Assembly: GCA_965202955.1 (NCBI GenBank)
Contig: OZ241871.1
Span: forward strand, 2,976,001-3,040,000
DNA from: Bin5 sp034422415
GTDB lineage: Bacteria > Chloroflexota > Anaerolineae > Caldilineales > Caldilineaceae
Length of the DNA: 64,000 nt
Reading direction: 5' to 3'
Below the pieces are notes generated by a model. It had not been told where the DNA came from and searched no databases. It saw only the letters and a list, made by a program, of their open reading frames with translations. The position numbers and the translations under genes were made by a program. Below are positions 7,343 to 15,998 of this stretch, piece by piece (positions within the stretch are counted from its first letter, which is position 1; the number at the start of each line of letters is the position of its first letter).

Positions 7343-8775
7343 CCCGCTTCGACCCTACCGTTCTCCAACCCGACCCCGCCCGCCGGGCCCCCATCCTCGA
7401 AATCCTCGACGCCGCGCTCGATGCCGTCGACCCCTTCGCCACCGTCCAAAACGTCCTTCGCCGCGACGGCGATACCCTGACCGTCGCCGACCCCTCGGTC
7501 AGCGAGCAAAGTGACGCGCCGACCTACGATCTGCGCCGCTACCGCCGCATCTTCGTAATCGCCGCCGGCAAGGCCGCCGCGCCCATGTCACGCGCCGTTG
7601 AAGACCTGTTGGGCGACCGCATCAGCCAGGGGCTTGCCGTGACCAAATACGGGCACGCTCTGGCCCCCGGTCACTCGCCATCGGCCTCCTCCCCCATTCG
7701 TATCGTCGAGGCCGGCCATCCCGTGCCCGACGAGGACGGTGTCCGCGCCGGCAACGAGATGCTGGCGCTGGTTGAGCAGGCCGGCGAAGACGATCTGCTG
7801 ATCGCGCTCCTCTCCGGCGGAGGCTCTGCCCTGCTGGTCGCGCCGGCAGGCCGATCCGCCGCCGATAGCGGACCGCCGCTCACCCTGGCCGACCTGCAGG
7901 GCATGACCGACGCGCTGCTCGCCTGCGGCGCCACCATCAACGAGATCAACTGCCTGCGTAAACACACCAGCGCCGTCAAAGGCGGCCAGCTTGCCCGCGC
8001 CGCCCAGCCAGCCGCGCTCCTGACCCTCGCCCTCAGCGACGTCATCGGCAGCCCGCTCGACGTCATTGCCAGTGGCCCGACCGTCCCCGATGACAGCACC
8101 TGGGCCGACGCTTGGGCAATTGTTCAAAAGTACGATCTGGCCGGCGCTCTGCCAGCCCCGGTGCGCACGCGCCTGCAAGCCGGGCTGGCCGGTGAGATCC
8201 CAGATACGCCCAAAGCGCACGATCCGGCCTTCGCCGCCAGCCGCACGCTCGTGGTCGCAGACAATCGCACCGCTGCAAACGCGGCCCTGGCCAAGGCACA
8301 GGATCTCGGCTACAACTCGCTCCTGCTCTCAACGTTCGTCGAAGGCGAAGCGGCTGAAGTGGCGAAACTGCTCGTCGGGTTGGGCCGGGAGGTGCTGGCC
8401 AGCGGCCAACCTGTCCCCGCCCCCGCCTGCCTCCTCCTCGGCGGTGAGACCACAGTTACCCTGGGCCGGAGTCCGGGCCAGGGCGGCCGCAACCAGGAGA
8501 TCGCCCTGGCCGCCGCGCTCGCCATGCAAGATTTTTCGCGGATGACCGTCGTCTCCCTCGCCACCGACGGCACCGACGGCCCCACCGACAGCGCAGGCGG
8601 CATCGCCGACAGCGGCACCGTCGCCCGCGGGCAGGGTGCCGGTCTGATCGCCGCCGACAACCTGCGCCGCCACGATGCCTACCCCTTCCTGCGCGCGACC
8701 GCCGACCTGCTCCTGACCGGCCCGACCCAGACCAACGTCAACGACCTGCACTTCGTGTTCGTGCACGAACTGTGA
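7339..8775 (+). CDS. Glycerate 2-kinase (MOFRL family)
   Basis: The 478-residue product has the two-domain glycerate-2-kinase layout: an N-terminal DUF4147 domain containing YRRIFVIAAGKAAAPMSRA, EAGHPVPDEDG and LLSGGGSALL, and a C-terminal MOFRL domain with LLLGGETTVTL, GRNQEIALAAAL and ATDGTDGPTDSAGGIAD. It phosphorylates D-glycerate to 2-phosphoglycerate, the entry point from glyoxylate, serine or sugar-acid catabolism into lower glycolysis. The ATG overlaps the RloB stop (ATGA), with AAAAGGGG just upstream inside rloB. The gene returns to the high-GC composition of the chromosome, so the cassette boundary falls almost exactly at this start codon. Glycolate oxidase genes at the other end of the window could feed the same route. 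Confidence 0.92.
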   Translation: MTRFDPTVLQPDPARRAPILEILDAALDAVDPFATVQNVLRRDGDTLTVADPSVSEQSDAPTYDLRRYRRIFVIAAGKAAAPMSRAVEDLLGDRISQGLAVTKYGHALAPGHSPSASSPIRIVEAGHPVPDEDGVRAGNEMLALVEQAGEDDLLIALLSGGGSALLVAPAGRSAADSGPPLTLADLQGMTDALLACGATINEINCLRKHTSAVKGGQLARAAQPAALLTLALSDVIGSPLDVIASGPTVPDDSTWADAWAIVQKYDLAGALPAPVRTRLQAGLAGEIPDTPKAHDPAFAASRTLVVADNRTAANAALAKAQDLGYNSLLLSTFVEGEAAEVAKLLVGLGREVLASGQPVPAPACLLLGGETTVTLGRSPGQGGRNQEIALAAALAMQDFSRMTVVSLATDGTDGPTDSAGGIADSGTVARGQGAGLIAADNLRRHDAYPFLRATADLLLTGPTQTNVNDLHFVFVHEL

Positions 8776-8880
8776 GAGAATGGACACACCATCTGTTCTG
8801 AGTAGCCGCAAGACCGCCAATACGGGCAGACAAGCAGCAACCACTCTTGGAGTCATATACGTACAGAGGAGAATGATCCC

Positions 8881-9240
8881 ATGCCAAAACTGACCGTCGA
8901 GAACGTTGGTACATTCGAAGTTAATGCCGGCAAAAGGCTCGTCCTCGCCCTGGTCGAAGACGCCGGAGTTGACCAACTGCACGCCTGCGGTGGCAACTGC
9001 GCATGCACCACCTGCCGCGTCTCATTCGTCGACGGCGAACCCGCCCAGATGACCGTCGCCGAAAAGGAGAAACTGGCCGAGAAAGGGCTCAGCGGCGTGC
9101 GGCTCTCCTGCCAGTGCCTCGTAGATCAGGATATGTCCGTCCAGATCATCAGCCGCCTCGAGGGCAGCGGGCGACCCGATTCCGGCCCGCCGCCAGATCC
9201 TTCGATCCAGCCGGAGCCGGAGTGGACCACGAAGGCATAG
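8881..9240 (+). CDS. 2Fe-2S ferredoxin
   Basis: The 119-residue protein shows the [2Fe-2S] cysteine pattern in HACGGNCACTTCRVSF, with a final Cys in LSCQCLV. The spacing C-x5-C-x2-C plus the distal Cys fits the adrenodoxin-like arrangement rather than the plant C-x4-C-x2-C; an additional Cys sits inside the loop. It would carry single electrons in the cytoplasm, for example to an oxygenase or dehydrogenase. The C-terminal 20 residues are Pro-rich and variable. AGAGGAG lies about 7 bases before the ATG. The neighbouring genes suggest an oxidative catabolic context but no obvious partner oxygenase adjoins it. Confidence 0.88.
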   Translation: MPKLTVENVGTFEVNAGKRLVLALVEDAGVDQLHACGGNCACTTCRVSFVDGEPAQMTVAEKEKLAEKGLSGVRLSCQCLVDQDMSVQIISRLEGSGRPDSGPPPDPSIQPEPEWTTKA

Positions 9241-9262
9241 ATCCCCCTGACAGCCGCGTTCT

Positions 9263-10063
9263 ATGGCTACCGCTCCCGCTGCGCGCGGGGCAGGCTCGGT
9301 CGATAGACCGGTCCTGATCTCGTCGATGCAATTTGAAGACGAGTTGAAGAGCGGCGATCGATCCGTCTGGGAGGTCATCGACATCGCCGCCCGCGTCGGC
9401 GCCGACGGCCTTGAGTTACGCCGCGAGACTTGGCCGCGCCTCGAGGCCGAACTGCCGCAGGCGGCCCGCCGCATCGCCGATTCAGGTCTGCTGGTCACCT
9501 ACGCCACCCAGGCTACCTTATTCGACGACTCCTCCGACGGCCGGAAGCAGCTGCGCCAGGACATTGACGCCGCCGCCGCGCTCGGCGCCCCCCTCGTGCG
9601 CTTCTTCCCCGGCCAGTCACCGCCGCCCCTTGACCGCCCTGCGTGGACGCGCGCGCAGCAGATCGTCGACTACGCCGCGGCGCACAATATCGTCATCGCG
9701 CTCGAAAACTATGCACGCAAGCCAGGCGGAACCCTGGCGGAAATCCAAACCGCACTGGACCGGTTGACGTCCCCCGCCCTGCGCACCAACTTGGACATAG
9801 GCAACTATTCCAATCACGGCCAGGATGTCGTCGCCGCCATCGAGACACTGGCCGACCGGATCATCGCCGCCCACCTGAAGGACAAGACCGCCAACCCGTC
9901 CGATCCGCCAACCGTTCTCGGAGCCGGCTTGCTGCCGCTGGACGAAATCCTCGACGCGCTCGATCGGCTGCCCCAGCGCATCTTCTACATCTTCGAGTTT
10001 CGCGGCGGAACCGACCCGGTCGGGCGCATCGAGCACAGTCTTGCCTACTTGAAGCGGAGATAG
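9263..10063 (+). CDS. Second sugar phosphate isomerase/epimerase-like TIM-barrel protein
   Basis: The 266-residue protein has the xylose-isomerase-like barrel: VLISSMQF as first strand, GADGLELRRE near residue 50, APLVRFFPGQ near 110, VIALENYAR near 145, TNLDIGNYSNHG near 175 and IIAAHLKDK near 200. The Glu, Asp and His residues in these strands are the usual metal and catalytic ligands. The exact start is uncertain: the ATG at 9263 gives a short extra N-terminus and no good ribosome-binding site is visible. It sits between a ferredoxin and an SDR dehydrogenase on the same strand, suggesting a small sugar or polyol catabolic unit. It is divergent in sequence from the family member at 154-1023. 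Confidence 0.82.
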   Translation: MATAPAARGAGSVDRPVLISSMQFEDELKSGDRSVWEVIDIAARVGADGLELRRETWPRLEAELPQAARRIADSGLLVTYATQATLFDDSSDGRKQLRQDIDAAAALGAPLVRFFPGQSPPPLDRPAWTRAQQIVDYAAAHNIVIALENYARKPGGTLAEIQTALDRLTSPALRTNLDIGNYSNHGQDVVAAIETLADRIIAAHLKDKTANPSDPPTVLGAGLLPLDEILDALDRLPQRIFYIFEFRGGTDPVGRIEHSLAYLKRR

Positions 10064-10163
10064 AAGGAACGCGTAACCATGTGTCCGAAAAAAACGTTAG
10101 GCGGGGCATCGCAATACTTTCCTCTGAATTTGCCTTCCTACGCTGGCAGTCCGGAGAGGTGAC

Positions 10164-10979
10164 ATGGGCCTCGAAAATGCGCTTGCTGGAAAGCGTGCGC
10201 TCATCACCGGCGTCGATCACGGCGGAATCGGTCAGGCCATCGCCCTGGAGATGGCCCGCCAGGGCGCGGCCGTCGTCTGCCACTATCCCTACAGCGATGA
10301 CGGCGCGGCCGCAGCCGTCACCCAGATCCAGGCAGAAGGTGGCACTGCCGCAGCCGTCCAGGGAGATTTCACGCGGTCGGCCTCTGTATGCACCGAGGTC
10401 GTTGACGCCGCCGCCGGATTCCTCGGCGGGCTGGACGTGCTGGTCAACAACGCCGGCCTGACCGAAACCTTCCCCTTGGCCGAGGTCACGCCCGAGCACG
10501 TAGACAAACTGTTCGCCATCAACGTGCGCAGCCACATTTTCTCCATCCAGCAGGCGCTCCCTTACATGCAGGAGGCCGGCGGTGGCTCCATTATCAACCT
10601 GGCGTCGGTTCATTCCCACGCCGGCGCGTCCGATTACGCCGTATACGCAGCCACAAAGGGGGCCGTCGCCGCGCTCACCCGCCACCTGGCCGTCGAACTG
10701 GCCCCCCAGAAAGTGCGCGTCAACGCCATCGCACCCGGTCTGATCGAAGTGCCCCGCTACCGCGCGACAATCCCCGACTACAATCCCGCTGTCTTTGCCG
10801 CAACCGTTCCCTGGGGACGCCTGGGAGAACCGCGCGACATTGGGCCGCTGGCCGCCTTTCTCGCCTCCGACGCCGCCGAATTCGTCACCGGCCAGACCAT
10901 CTACGTTGATGGCGGCACAACCGCCCAAATGTCCTTCGTCGCGCATCTCGATGGCCAGTCGCTGCGAGCCGCAGAGTAG
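10164..10979 (+). CDS. Short-chain dehydrogenase/reductase (SDR)
   Basis: The 271-residue SDR has the cofactor loop TGVDHGGIGQA (a widened form of TGxxxGIG), NNAG near residue 95, and the catalytic Ser followed by YAVYAATKGA carrying the Tyr-x3-Lys pair. The C-terminal PGLIEVPR and DAAEFVTGQTIYVDGG complete a FabG-like fold. It would oxidise or reduce a hydroxyl/keto group with NAD(P). GGAG lies 7 bases before the ATG. It follows the isomerase by about 100 bp and precedes the TRAP binding proteins, so it may process a substrate imported by them. The family is too broad for a substrate call. Confidence 0.88.
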   Translation: MGLENALAGKRALITGVDHGGIGQAIALEMARQGAAVVCHYPYSDDGAAAAVTQIQAEGGTAAAVQGDFTRSASVCTEVVDAAAGFLGGLDVLVNNAGLTETFPLAEVTPEHVDKLFAINVRSHIFSIQQALPYMQEAGGGSIINLASVHSHAGASDYAVYAATKGAVAALTRHLAVELAPQKVRVNAIAPGLIEVPRYRATIPDYNPAVFAATVPWGRLGEPRDIGPLAAFLASDAAEFVTGQTIYVDGGTTAQMSFVAHLDGQSLRAAE

Positions 10980-11183
10980 GCAAGTCGCCGGCGCGTCAGA
11001 CGCCTTCGTCAGTCGGGGCCGATGCCTGCCAAGGCTGTAAAATCAAGAGGGCCCCGAACCTGCCTTAACCACCTGACACTTGCAGTGTCTGATCTTGTAA
11101 GATTCCAATGCTCTGAGTACAATTACCCTGCAAATCGCGCTTATGCATTATTCGACAAACCCCAGAGGAAGGAGAAAACCGAA

Positions 11184-12323
11184 ATGGACCGAAGACGATT
11201 CCTGAAAGTTGCCGCTACGGGAGCGGTCGGTGCGGCTGCACTGAGTGTTGCCGGCTGTGAGCAGGCCGGTGTCATGCCGCCGGCCCAGGTCGAGGGCGCC
11301 GTGGCGGACGATGCAAGCCTGCCCACGATCGAGTGGCAGATGGCCACCAGCTGGCCGCCGGCGCTCGACACCATCTTCGGCGGCGCGCAGACGGTTGCCG
11401 ATCGTGTCGCGTCTATGACGCAGGGCAAGTTCGTAATTGAGGCACGCGCCGCCGGCGAGCTCGCGCCCGGCCTGGAAGTGTTGAATGTCGTCGAAGAGGG
11501 CGCTGTCCCTATCGGCCACACTGCCTCCTACTACTATGTAGGCAAGAGCCCGATCACCGCTTTCGGCACCGCCTTGCCCTTCGGCCTCACCTCCCGCCAG
11601 CAGGACGCTTGGCTCTATGAAGGCGGCGGCCTCGGAATGCTGCAAGAGGTCTACGCCGAGAAGTTCAACACGATTCAGTTCCCCGCCGGCAACACCGGCG
11701 TCCAGATGGGCGGCTGGTTCAATAAGGAGATCAACTCCGTCGCCGACATGGAAGGGTTGAAGATGCGCATTCCCGGCCTCGGCGGTCGCGTGATGGACCG
11801 GCTGGGCGTAACCGTGCAGGTGCTGCCCGGCGGCGAGATCTTCCAGGCCCTGCAGACAGGCGCCATCGATGCCGCCGAATGGGTCGGCCCCTATGATGAC
11901 GAAAAGCTGAGCTTCCACAAGGCGGCCAGCTTCTACTACTTCCCAGGCTGGTGGGAGCCGGGCCCGTCGCTTGAGATCCAGATCAATCTGGACGAGTGGA
12001 ACAAGCTGCCAGAGCAGTATCAGGAGGTCCTCAAGACCGCGGCCTACGCAGCCAATGCGACGATGATGGCGCGCTACGACGCCAAGAACCCCGCGGCGCT
12101 CAGCCGCCTGATCAACGACGCCGACATCACAATGCTGCCCTTCCCCGACGACGTGATGAAGGCTGCGGAGGAGTCCGCATTCGGACTGTTCGACGAGATC
12201 GCTGCTGGGGATGCTGACTTCGCCGCGATCTTCAAAGAATGGTCCATTTTCCGCCAGGCGATTCAGTCCTGGCACGGCCTGGCCGAGCGCGGCTATCTGC
12301 AATATGTCGGGCAGAGCCGCTAA
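11184..12323 (+). CDS. TRAP transporter substrate-binding lipoprotein, copy 1
   Basis: The 379-residue DctP-family protein opens with a twin-arginine signal ending in a lipobox: MDRRRFLKVAATGAV then SVAGC. It should be exported folded and tethered by lipid. The mature part shows the family core: EWQMATSWPP, FPAGNTGVQMGGWFNKEI, GLKMRIPG and AAEWVGPYDD. Such proteins capture carboxylates or related anions for the DctQM permease. I chose the ATG at 11184, preceded by AAGGAGA, over the upstream extension, because the Tat signal starts there. A paralogue about 70% identical by eye follows at 12473. The permease genes at 13701-15711 face it from the opposite strand. Confidence 0.92.
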   Translation: MDRRRFLKVAATGAVGAAALSVAGCEQAGVMPPAQVEGAVADDASLPTIEWQMATSWPPALDTIFGGAQTVADRVASMTQGKFVIEARAAGELAPGLEVLNVVEEGAVPIGHTASYYYVGKSPITAFGTALPFGLTSRQQDAWLYEGGGLGMLQEVYAEKFNTIQFPAGNTGVQMGGWFNKEINSVADMEGLKMRIPGLGGRVMDRLGVTVQVLPGGEIFQALQTGAIDAAEWVGPYDDEKLSFHKAASFYYFPGWWEPGPSLEIQINLDEWNKLPEQYQEVLKTAAYAANATMMARYDAKNPAALSRLINDADITMLPFPDDVMKAAEESAFGLFDEIAAGDADFAAIFKEWSIFRQAIQSWHGLAERGYLQYVGQSR

Positions 12324-12367
12324 CGGGCGCCTGTGGTGTGCAAGTTTAGTTGGTAGAGGTGGAGAGA

Positions 12368-12395
12368 CGGGAGAGCATCGCGTGATGCTCTCCCG
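12368..12395. repeat. Hairpin between the two TRAP binding-protein genes
   Basis: CGGGAGAGCATC (12368-12379) and GATGCTCTCCCG (12384-12395) form a perfect 12-bp stem with a 4-nt loop, 45 bp after the first stop codon. No T-run follows, so it is more likely an RNA-stability or attenuation element between the paralogues than a full terminator. Confidence 0.7.
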
Positions 12396-12472
12396 CTTCG
12401 ATCAACCAGTCCGCTGATGACAACGATCCCCCTGCGTTTTCTTGCGGGCGCGCACGAAAGGAGAACCTGGAA

Positions 12473-13603
12473 ATGGATCGGAGATGCTTTCTGGGGCTAG
12501 CCGCGACGGGCGCTGCCGCGCTTGGCGTAGCCGCTTGCGAGCAGGCCGCCCTCATGTCGCCTGGTCAGATTGAGAGTGCTGTGGCGGAAGACACCGGGCT
12601 GCCGGCCATCGAGTGGCCGATGGCCACCAGTTGGCCGCCGAATCCCGATTCGATCTTCTGGAGCGCCCAGCTGGTTGCCGCACGCGTCGCAGCCTTGACG
12701 AGCGGCAAATTCAGGATTCAACCCCAGGCCTCGGGTGAATTGGCGCCCGGCCTGGAGGTATTGAACGTTGTCGAAGAGGGCGCTGTCCCCATCGGCCATA
12801 CGGTCTCCCACTACTATGCCAACAGAGGCGCGGTCACTGCATTCGGCGCGGGGCTGCCTTTCGGCCTGACGGCCCGTCAGCAGAACGCCTGGCTGTACGA
12901 AGGCGGCGGTCTGAACATGCTGCAAGAGGCGTACCGGGCCCGGTTCAACATTATCCAGTTTCCAGCTGGGAACTCGGGCGTGCAGATGGGCGGCTGGTTC
13001 AATAGGGAGATCAATTCCGTCGCCGACTTGACTGGCTTGAAGATGCGGATTCCCGGCTTTGGCGGCCAGGTGTTGGAGCGGCTGGGCGCTACGCCCCAGA
13101 TGCTGCCGGTCGGTGAAATCTATGAGGCCTTGGAGACCGGCGTCATTGACGCAGCAGAGTGGGTCGGCCCCGACGAAGACGAAAGGTTGAAGCTGCATGA
13201 GGCTGCCGATTTTTACTACTACCCCGGCTGGTGGGATCCAGGCTCATCCGTTGAGATTTTCGTCAATTTTGACGAGTGGAAAATGCTGCCGGAGCAGTAT
13301 CGGGAGGTGCTCAAGACGGCCGCAGCCGAGGCAAATCAAAGGGTCATGGCCCGCTACGATGCCAGAAACCCGGCGGCGCTCAGCCGCCTGGTCAACGACG
13401 CCGGCGTCACGTTGCTGCCCTTCCCGGATGACGTAATGAAGGCTGCTGAGACCACTGCGTTCGAGCTATACGACGAGATCGCCGCTGCGGACGCCGACTT
13501 CGCATCAATCTTCGGGCAATGGTCGGCCTTCCGCGACGCCATCCAGTCCTGGCACGGCCTGGCCGAACGCGCCTACCTGCAATATGTCGGGCAGAGCCGC
13601 TGA
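12473..13603 (+). CDS. TRAP transporter substrate-binding lipoprotein, copy 2
   Basis: The 376-residue protein is a tandem paralogue of the preceding gene, sharing the Tat/lipoprotein leader (MDRRCFLGLAATGA, lipobox GVAAC), the core GNSGVQMGGWFNREI, GLKMRIPG, AAEWVGPDEDE and an identical final YLQYVGQSR. The two keep high identity in the binding-site blocks but differ in surface segments (for example HTVSHYYANRG versus HTASYYYVGKS), consistent with duplication followed by ligand divergence. GAAAGGAGA precedes the ATG. It ends at a strong bidirectional terminator that also closes the permease operon on the other strand. Both copies presumably share the single DctQM permease. Confidence 0.92.
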   Translation: MDRRCFLGLAATGAAALGVAACEQAALMSPGQIESAVAEDTGLPAIEWPMATSWPPNPDSIFWSAQLVAARVAALTSGKFRIQPQASGELAPGLEVLNVVEEGAVPIGHTVSHYYANRGAVTAFGAGLPFGLTARQQNAWLYEGGGLNMLQEAYRARFNIIQFPAGNSGVQMGGWFNREINSVADLTGLKMRIPGFGGQVLERLGATPQMLPVGEIYEALETGVIDAAEWVGPDEDERLKLHEAADFYYYPGWWDPGSSVEIFVNFDEWKMLPEQYREVLKTAAAEANQRVMARYDARNPAALSRLVNDAGVTLLPFPDDVMKAAETTAFELYDEIAAADADFASIFGQWSAFRDAIQSWHGLAERAYLQYVGQSR

Positions 13604-13649
13604 TTTCGGTTAGCTGAAGCCGTCCTCCTGGCACATCTGCAGCAACAAG

Positions 13650-13682
13650 AAAGGGCGAGAGCACGAGACTCTCGCCCTTTTT
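13650..13682 (+). terminator. Bidirectional intrinsic terminator
   Basis: AAAGGGCGAGAG (13650-13661) pairs with CTCTCGCCCTTT (13669-13680) around a 7-nt loop, followed by a T-run (13678-13682) on the plus strand and an A-run before the left arm that gives a T-run on the minus strand. It lies between the convergent ends of the second binding-protein gene and dctM and can stop both transcripts. Confidence 0.9.
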
Positions 13683-13700
13683 CTCGTTTCCGATCCGTTA

Positions 13701-15038
13701 CTACGCCGCTTCGACCAGCCAGGTCACCGTCTCCGGGACGAGGATCACGATGATGAGCGCAATGCCCTGCAGCACCATGAACGGCAACGCGCCCTTGTGG
13801 ATATCCGCGGTCTTCACCTCCGGCGGCGCCACGCTCTGTAAGTAGAACAGCGAGAATCCCACCGGCGGCGAGATGAAAGCCATATTCAGGTTGATCGCCA
13901 TCATCACGCCGAACCAGACCATCTGCGCATTGGTAAAGCCCAACTCCAGCGCGGCCGGCACGAACAGCGGCATGGCGATGAAGCTGATCTCAATGAACTC
14001 CAGGTTGATGCCCAGCAGAAAAATCGCGATGTTGGCAACGATCACAAAGCCCCAGAATCCCCCCGGCAGAGATGTCAGCAGGGCCTGTACATAGTCCTGG
14101 CCGCCCAGGCGGTCGAAAACCAACCCGAAGTAGGTCGAACAGAAGAGAATCATGATCACCAGCGCGGTGATGTTTGCCGTCGAACGGGCCGCCTCCTTGA
14201 TCAGCTTCCAGTTCAGGTTGCGGTTGAGTGCAGTCAGAACGCAGGCGCCGATGGCCCCGACCGCGCCCGCCTCCGTCGGCGTCGCGATTCCCTCGAAGAT
14301 ACTGCCCAGCACGGCGAAAATCAGGAGCACCGGCGGAACGACGGCAATCAGCGTCTGGCGGAATAACGCCATGCCCTGGACTGTGCGGGCCTCGGGCGGC
14401 AGCGCCGGCGCATCCTGCGGACGAACGATGGCGATCCCGATTACGTACAGGGCATACAGGCCGGACAGAATCAGCCCGGGAATCAGTGCACCCACGAACA
14501 GATCGCCCACGCCCACGCCAATCTGATCGCTCAGCACCACCAGGACGAGGCTCGGTGGCAAGAGTTGCGCCATCGTTCCCGACGCGGTGATGATGCCGGT
14601 CGCCAGTTTGTGGTTGTAGCCGTAGCGCACCATGATCGGCAGCGACAGCAGCCCCATGACGATCACCGTCGCCGCCACCACGCCTGTCGCCGCAGCCAGC
14701 AGCGTCCCCACCAGCACGACGGCCAGTGCCAGGCCGCCGCGCATCGAGCCGAGCAGGATGCCAACCGTCGTCAGCAGCCGCTCGGCCAGCCCCGACTTTT
14801 CAAAAACCGCGCCCATAAAGACAAAAAATATGATCGCCAGCAGCGTGAAATCCGACATCGTGCCGAACCAGCGGTTGGGCAACAACTTGATCCAATTCAT
14901 ATTGAAAATGCCCAAGGCCCAACCGAGCAACATGAAGACAAAGGCAGTTCCGGCAAAGGAAAACGCAACGGGATATCCATACAGGATCAAAACAAAGAAC
15001 AGTATGAACATCGCGATGGCGAGCCATTCCAACCCCAT
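13701..15038 (-). CDS. dctM: TRAP transporter large permease (DctM family)
   Basis: The 445-residue, very hydrophobic protein has the DctM pattern of about 12 membrane segments. These include the N-terminal LFFVLILYGYPVAFSFAG, the loop GSMRGGLALAVVLVGTLLAA, the re-entrant MAQLLPPSLVLVVL, TPTEAGAVGAIGA and the late INLEFIEISFIAMPLF. It forms the ion-coupled (normally sodium) channel that accepts substrate from the DctP lipoprotein. It is preceded on the minus strand by dctQ, with 100 bp between, and ends at the shared terminator opposite the two binding-protein genes. The set is complete (DctP twice, DctQ, DctM) but split into two convergent transcripts. Substrates are probably organic acids; this is not provable here. 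Confidence 0.92.
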   Translation of the reverse strand: MGLEWLAIAMFILFFVLILYGYPVAFSFAGTAFVFMLLGWALGIFNMNWIKLLPNRWFGTMSDFTLLAIIFFVFMGAVFEKSGLAERLLTTVGILLGSMRGGLALAVVLVGTLLAAATGVVAATVIVMGLLSLPIMVRYGYNHKLATGIITASGTMAQLLPPSLVLVVLSDQIGVGVGDLFVGALIPGLILSGLYALYVIGIAIVRPQDAPALPPEARTVQGMALFRQTLIAVVPPVLLIFAVLGSIFEGIATPTEAGAVGAIGACVLTALNRNLNWKLIKEAARSTANITALVIMILFCSTYFGLVFDRLGGQDYVQALLTSLPGGFWGFVIVANIAIFLLGINLEFIEISFIAMPLFVPAALELGFTNAQMVWFGVMMAINLNMAFISPPVGFSLFYLQSVAPPEVKTADIHKGALPFMVLQGIALIIVILVPETVTWLVEAA

Positions 15039-15138
15039 GATTCTTCCTTTACGTGTGTAGTGGATGGCGGCGAATCAGATCAACCTGCGGCGGACCAGGG
15101 GGGCCTTCCGAAAGGCCTTGTCGGTGAGCGCTCCGGGC

Positions 15139-15711
15139 CTACTCGATCCGCAGAGCCTCCTGGTGCTCCGTCAGATCTTCGATCTCTTCCTCGGCCCCGC
15201 GCAGGACTGCGAACTCCTTTATCAGCTCGGAGATCGCCTGCAAGAGCAGAAGCGCAAACGCGACGATTATCATCGTCTTTAGCGGCGCACGCGGCAGGCC
15301 GTCTGGATCGGGAGACATCTCCCACTGCCGCCAGGAGGTCATAACCGGATGGACCGTCACCCAGATGCCAATCACACAGTAGGGTACGAGCAGGAACAGA
15401 TGCCCCCAGAAGTCCAGCATTGCCTTGCGTCTCCTGCTCCAGTTGGCGTAGATGAAGTCCACCCGTACATTGATGCCGTTCTTGAGGATATAGGCGAAAC
15501 CCAGGAAGAAAACGAACGAATAGAGATACCACTGCATCTCGATCAACAGATTGGAGGTCAGCTGCATGCCGATATACCGCGCAAAGTAGCGGACCACTAC
15601 ATTATAGAATCCGACGAGAACCGTAATGATCACGAGCCACACCGACACGTTCCCGACCCGCTCCGACAGGTTGTCGATCAGGCTGGAAATCTTCAGGAGT
15701 ATACGCAACAT
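15139..15711 (-). CDS. dctQ: TRAP transporter small permease (DctQ family)
   Basis: The 190-residue protein has the four-helix DctQ arrangement. The helices include VWLVIITVLVGFYNVVVRYF (about residues 24-43), an amphipathic segment with LIEMQWYLYSFVFFLGFAYIL (about 56-76) carrying the conserved E-x-Q-W, VRVDFIY, LFLLVPYCVIGIWV, and a last helix MIIVAFALLLLQAISE. The C-terminus is an acidic tail (RGAEEEIEDL). It pairs with DctM in the inner membrane. It is the first gene of the minus-strand dctQM transcript; upstream is about 290 bp shared divergently with the NYN gene. The length is normal for the family. Confidence 0.9.
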   Translation of the reverse strand: MLRILLKISSLIDNLSERVGNVSVWLVIITVLVGFYNVVVRYFARYIGMQLTSNLLIEMQWYLYSFVFFLGFAYILKNGINVRVDFIYANWSRRRKAMLDFWGHLFLLVPYCVIGIWVTVHPVMTSWRQWEMSPDPDGLPRAPLKTMIIVAFALLLLQAISELIKEFAVLRGAEEEIEDLTEHQEALRIE

Positions 15712-15947
15712 TGCTGTTCCTCTCAGGCGGCTGCGCGCGGCGTTTGTGCGGTCCGGTCTTGCTCTTGCCGGTTCTTGTTCTTTGAGCGGGATTGTTCTAT
15801 CTTACCCCAATGAGACGGTTTTTGAAGAACTGCAAGTCAGTTCTCTATGTCGCTGCCGTCCACCTGGCCGGCATTCGGACAGTTTCGCGAAAGGGGGTAA
15901 GAACTGGCTACATTCAGGCTACCCTGGAACGCAAACAGCTTCTCTTC

Positions 15948-15979
15948 CATTGTGTTGTACGAACATTGTGTTGTGCGAA
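15948..15979 (+). repeat. Tandem 16-bp direct repeat before the NYN gene
   Basis: CATTGTGTTGTACGAA (15948-15963) is followed immediately by CATTGTGTTGTGCGAA (15964-15979), differing at one base. Each copy, with the following CA, contains TGTT-N5-AACA inverted arms. The array ends 19 bp before the ATG at 15999, just upstream of the ribosome-binding site AAAGGA, where a repressor or RNA-binding protein could control expression. Confidence 0.85.
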
Positions 15980-15998
15980 CAGCCATAAAGGATAAACT

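Noticed and set aside
9861..10946. Long minus-strand frame opposite the SDR gene
   Set aside because: Shadow frame; the plus-strand SDR has complete catalytic motifs.
12368..12395. Hairpin between TRAP binding genes as a full terminator
   Set aside because: Followed by CTTCGATC, not a T-run; kept as a stability or attenuation element.
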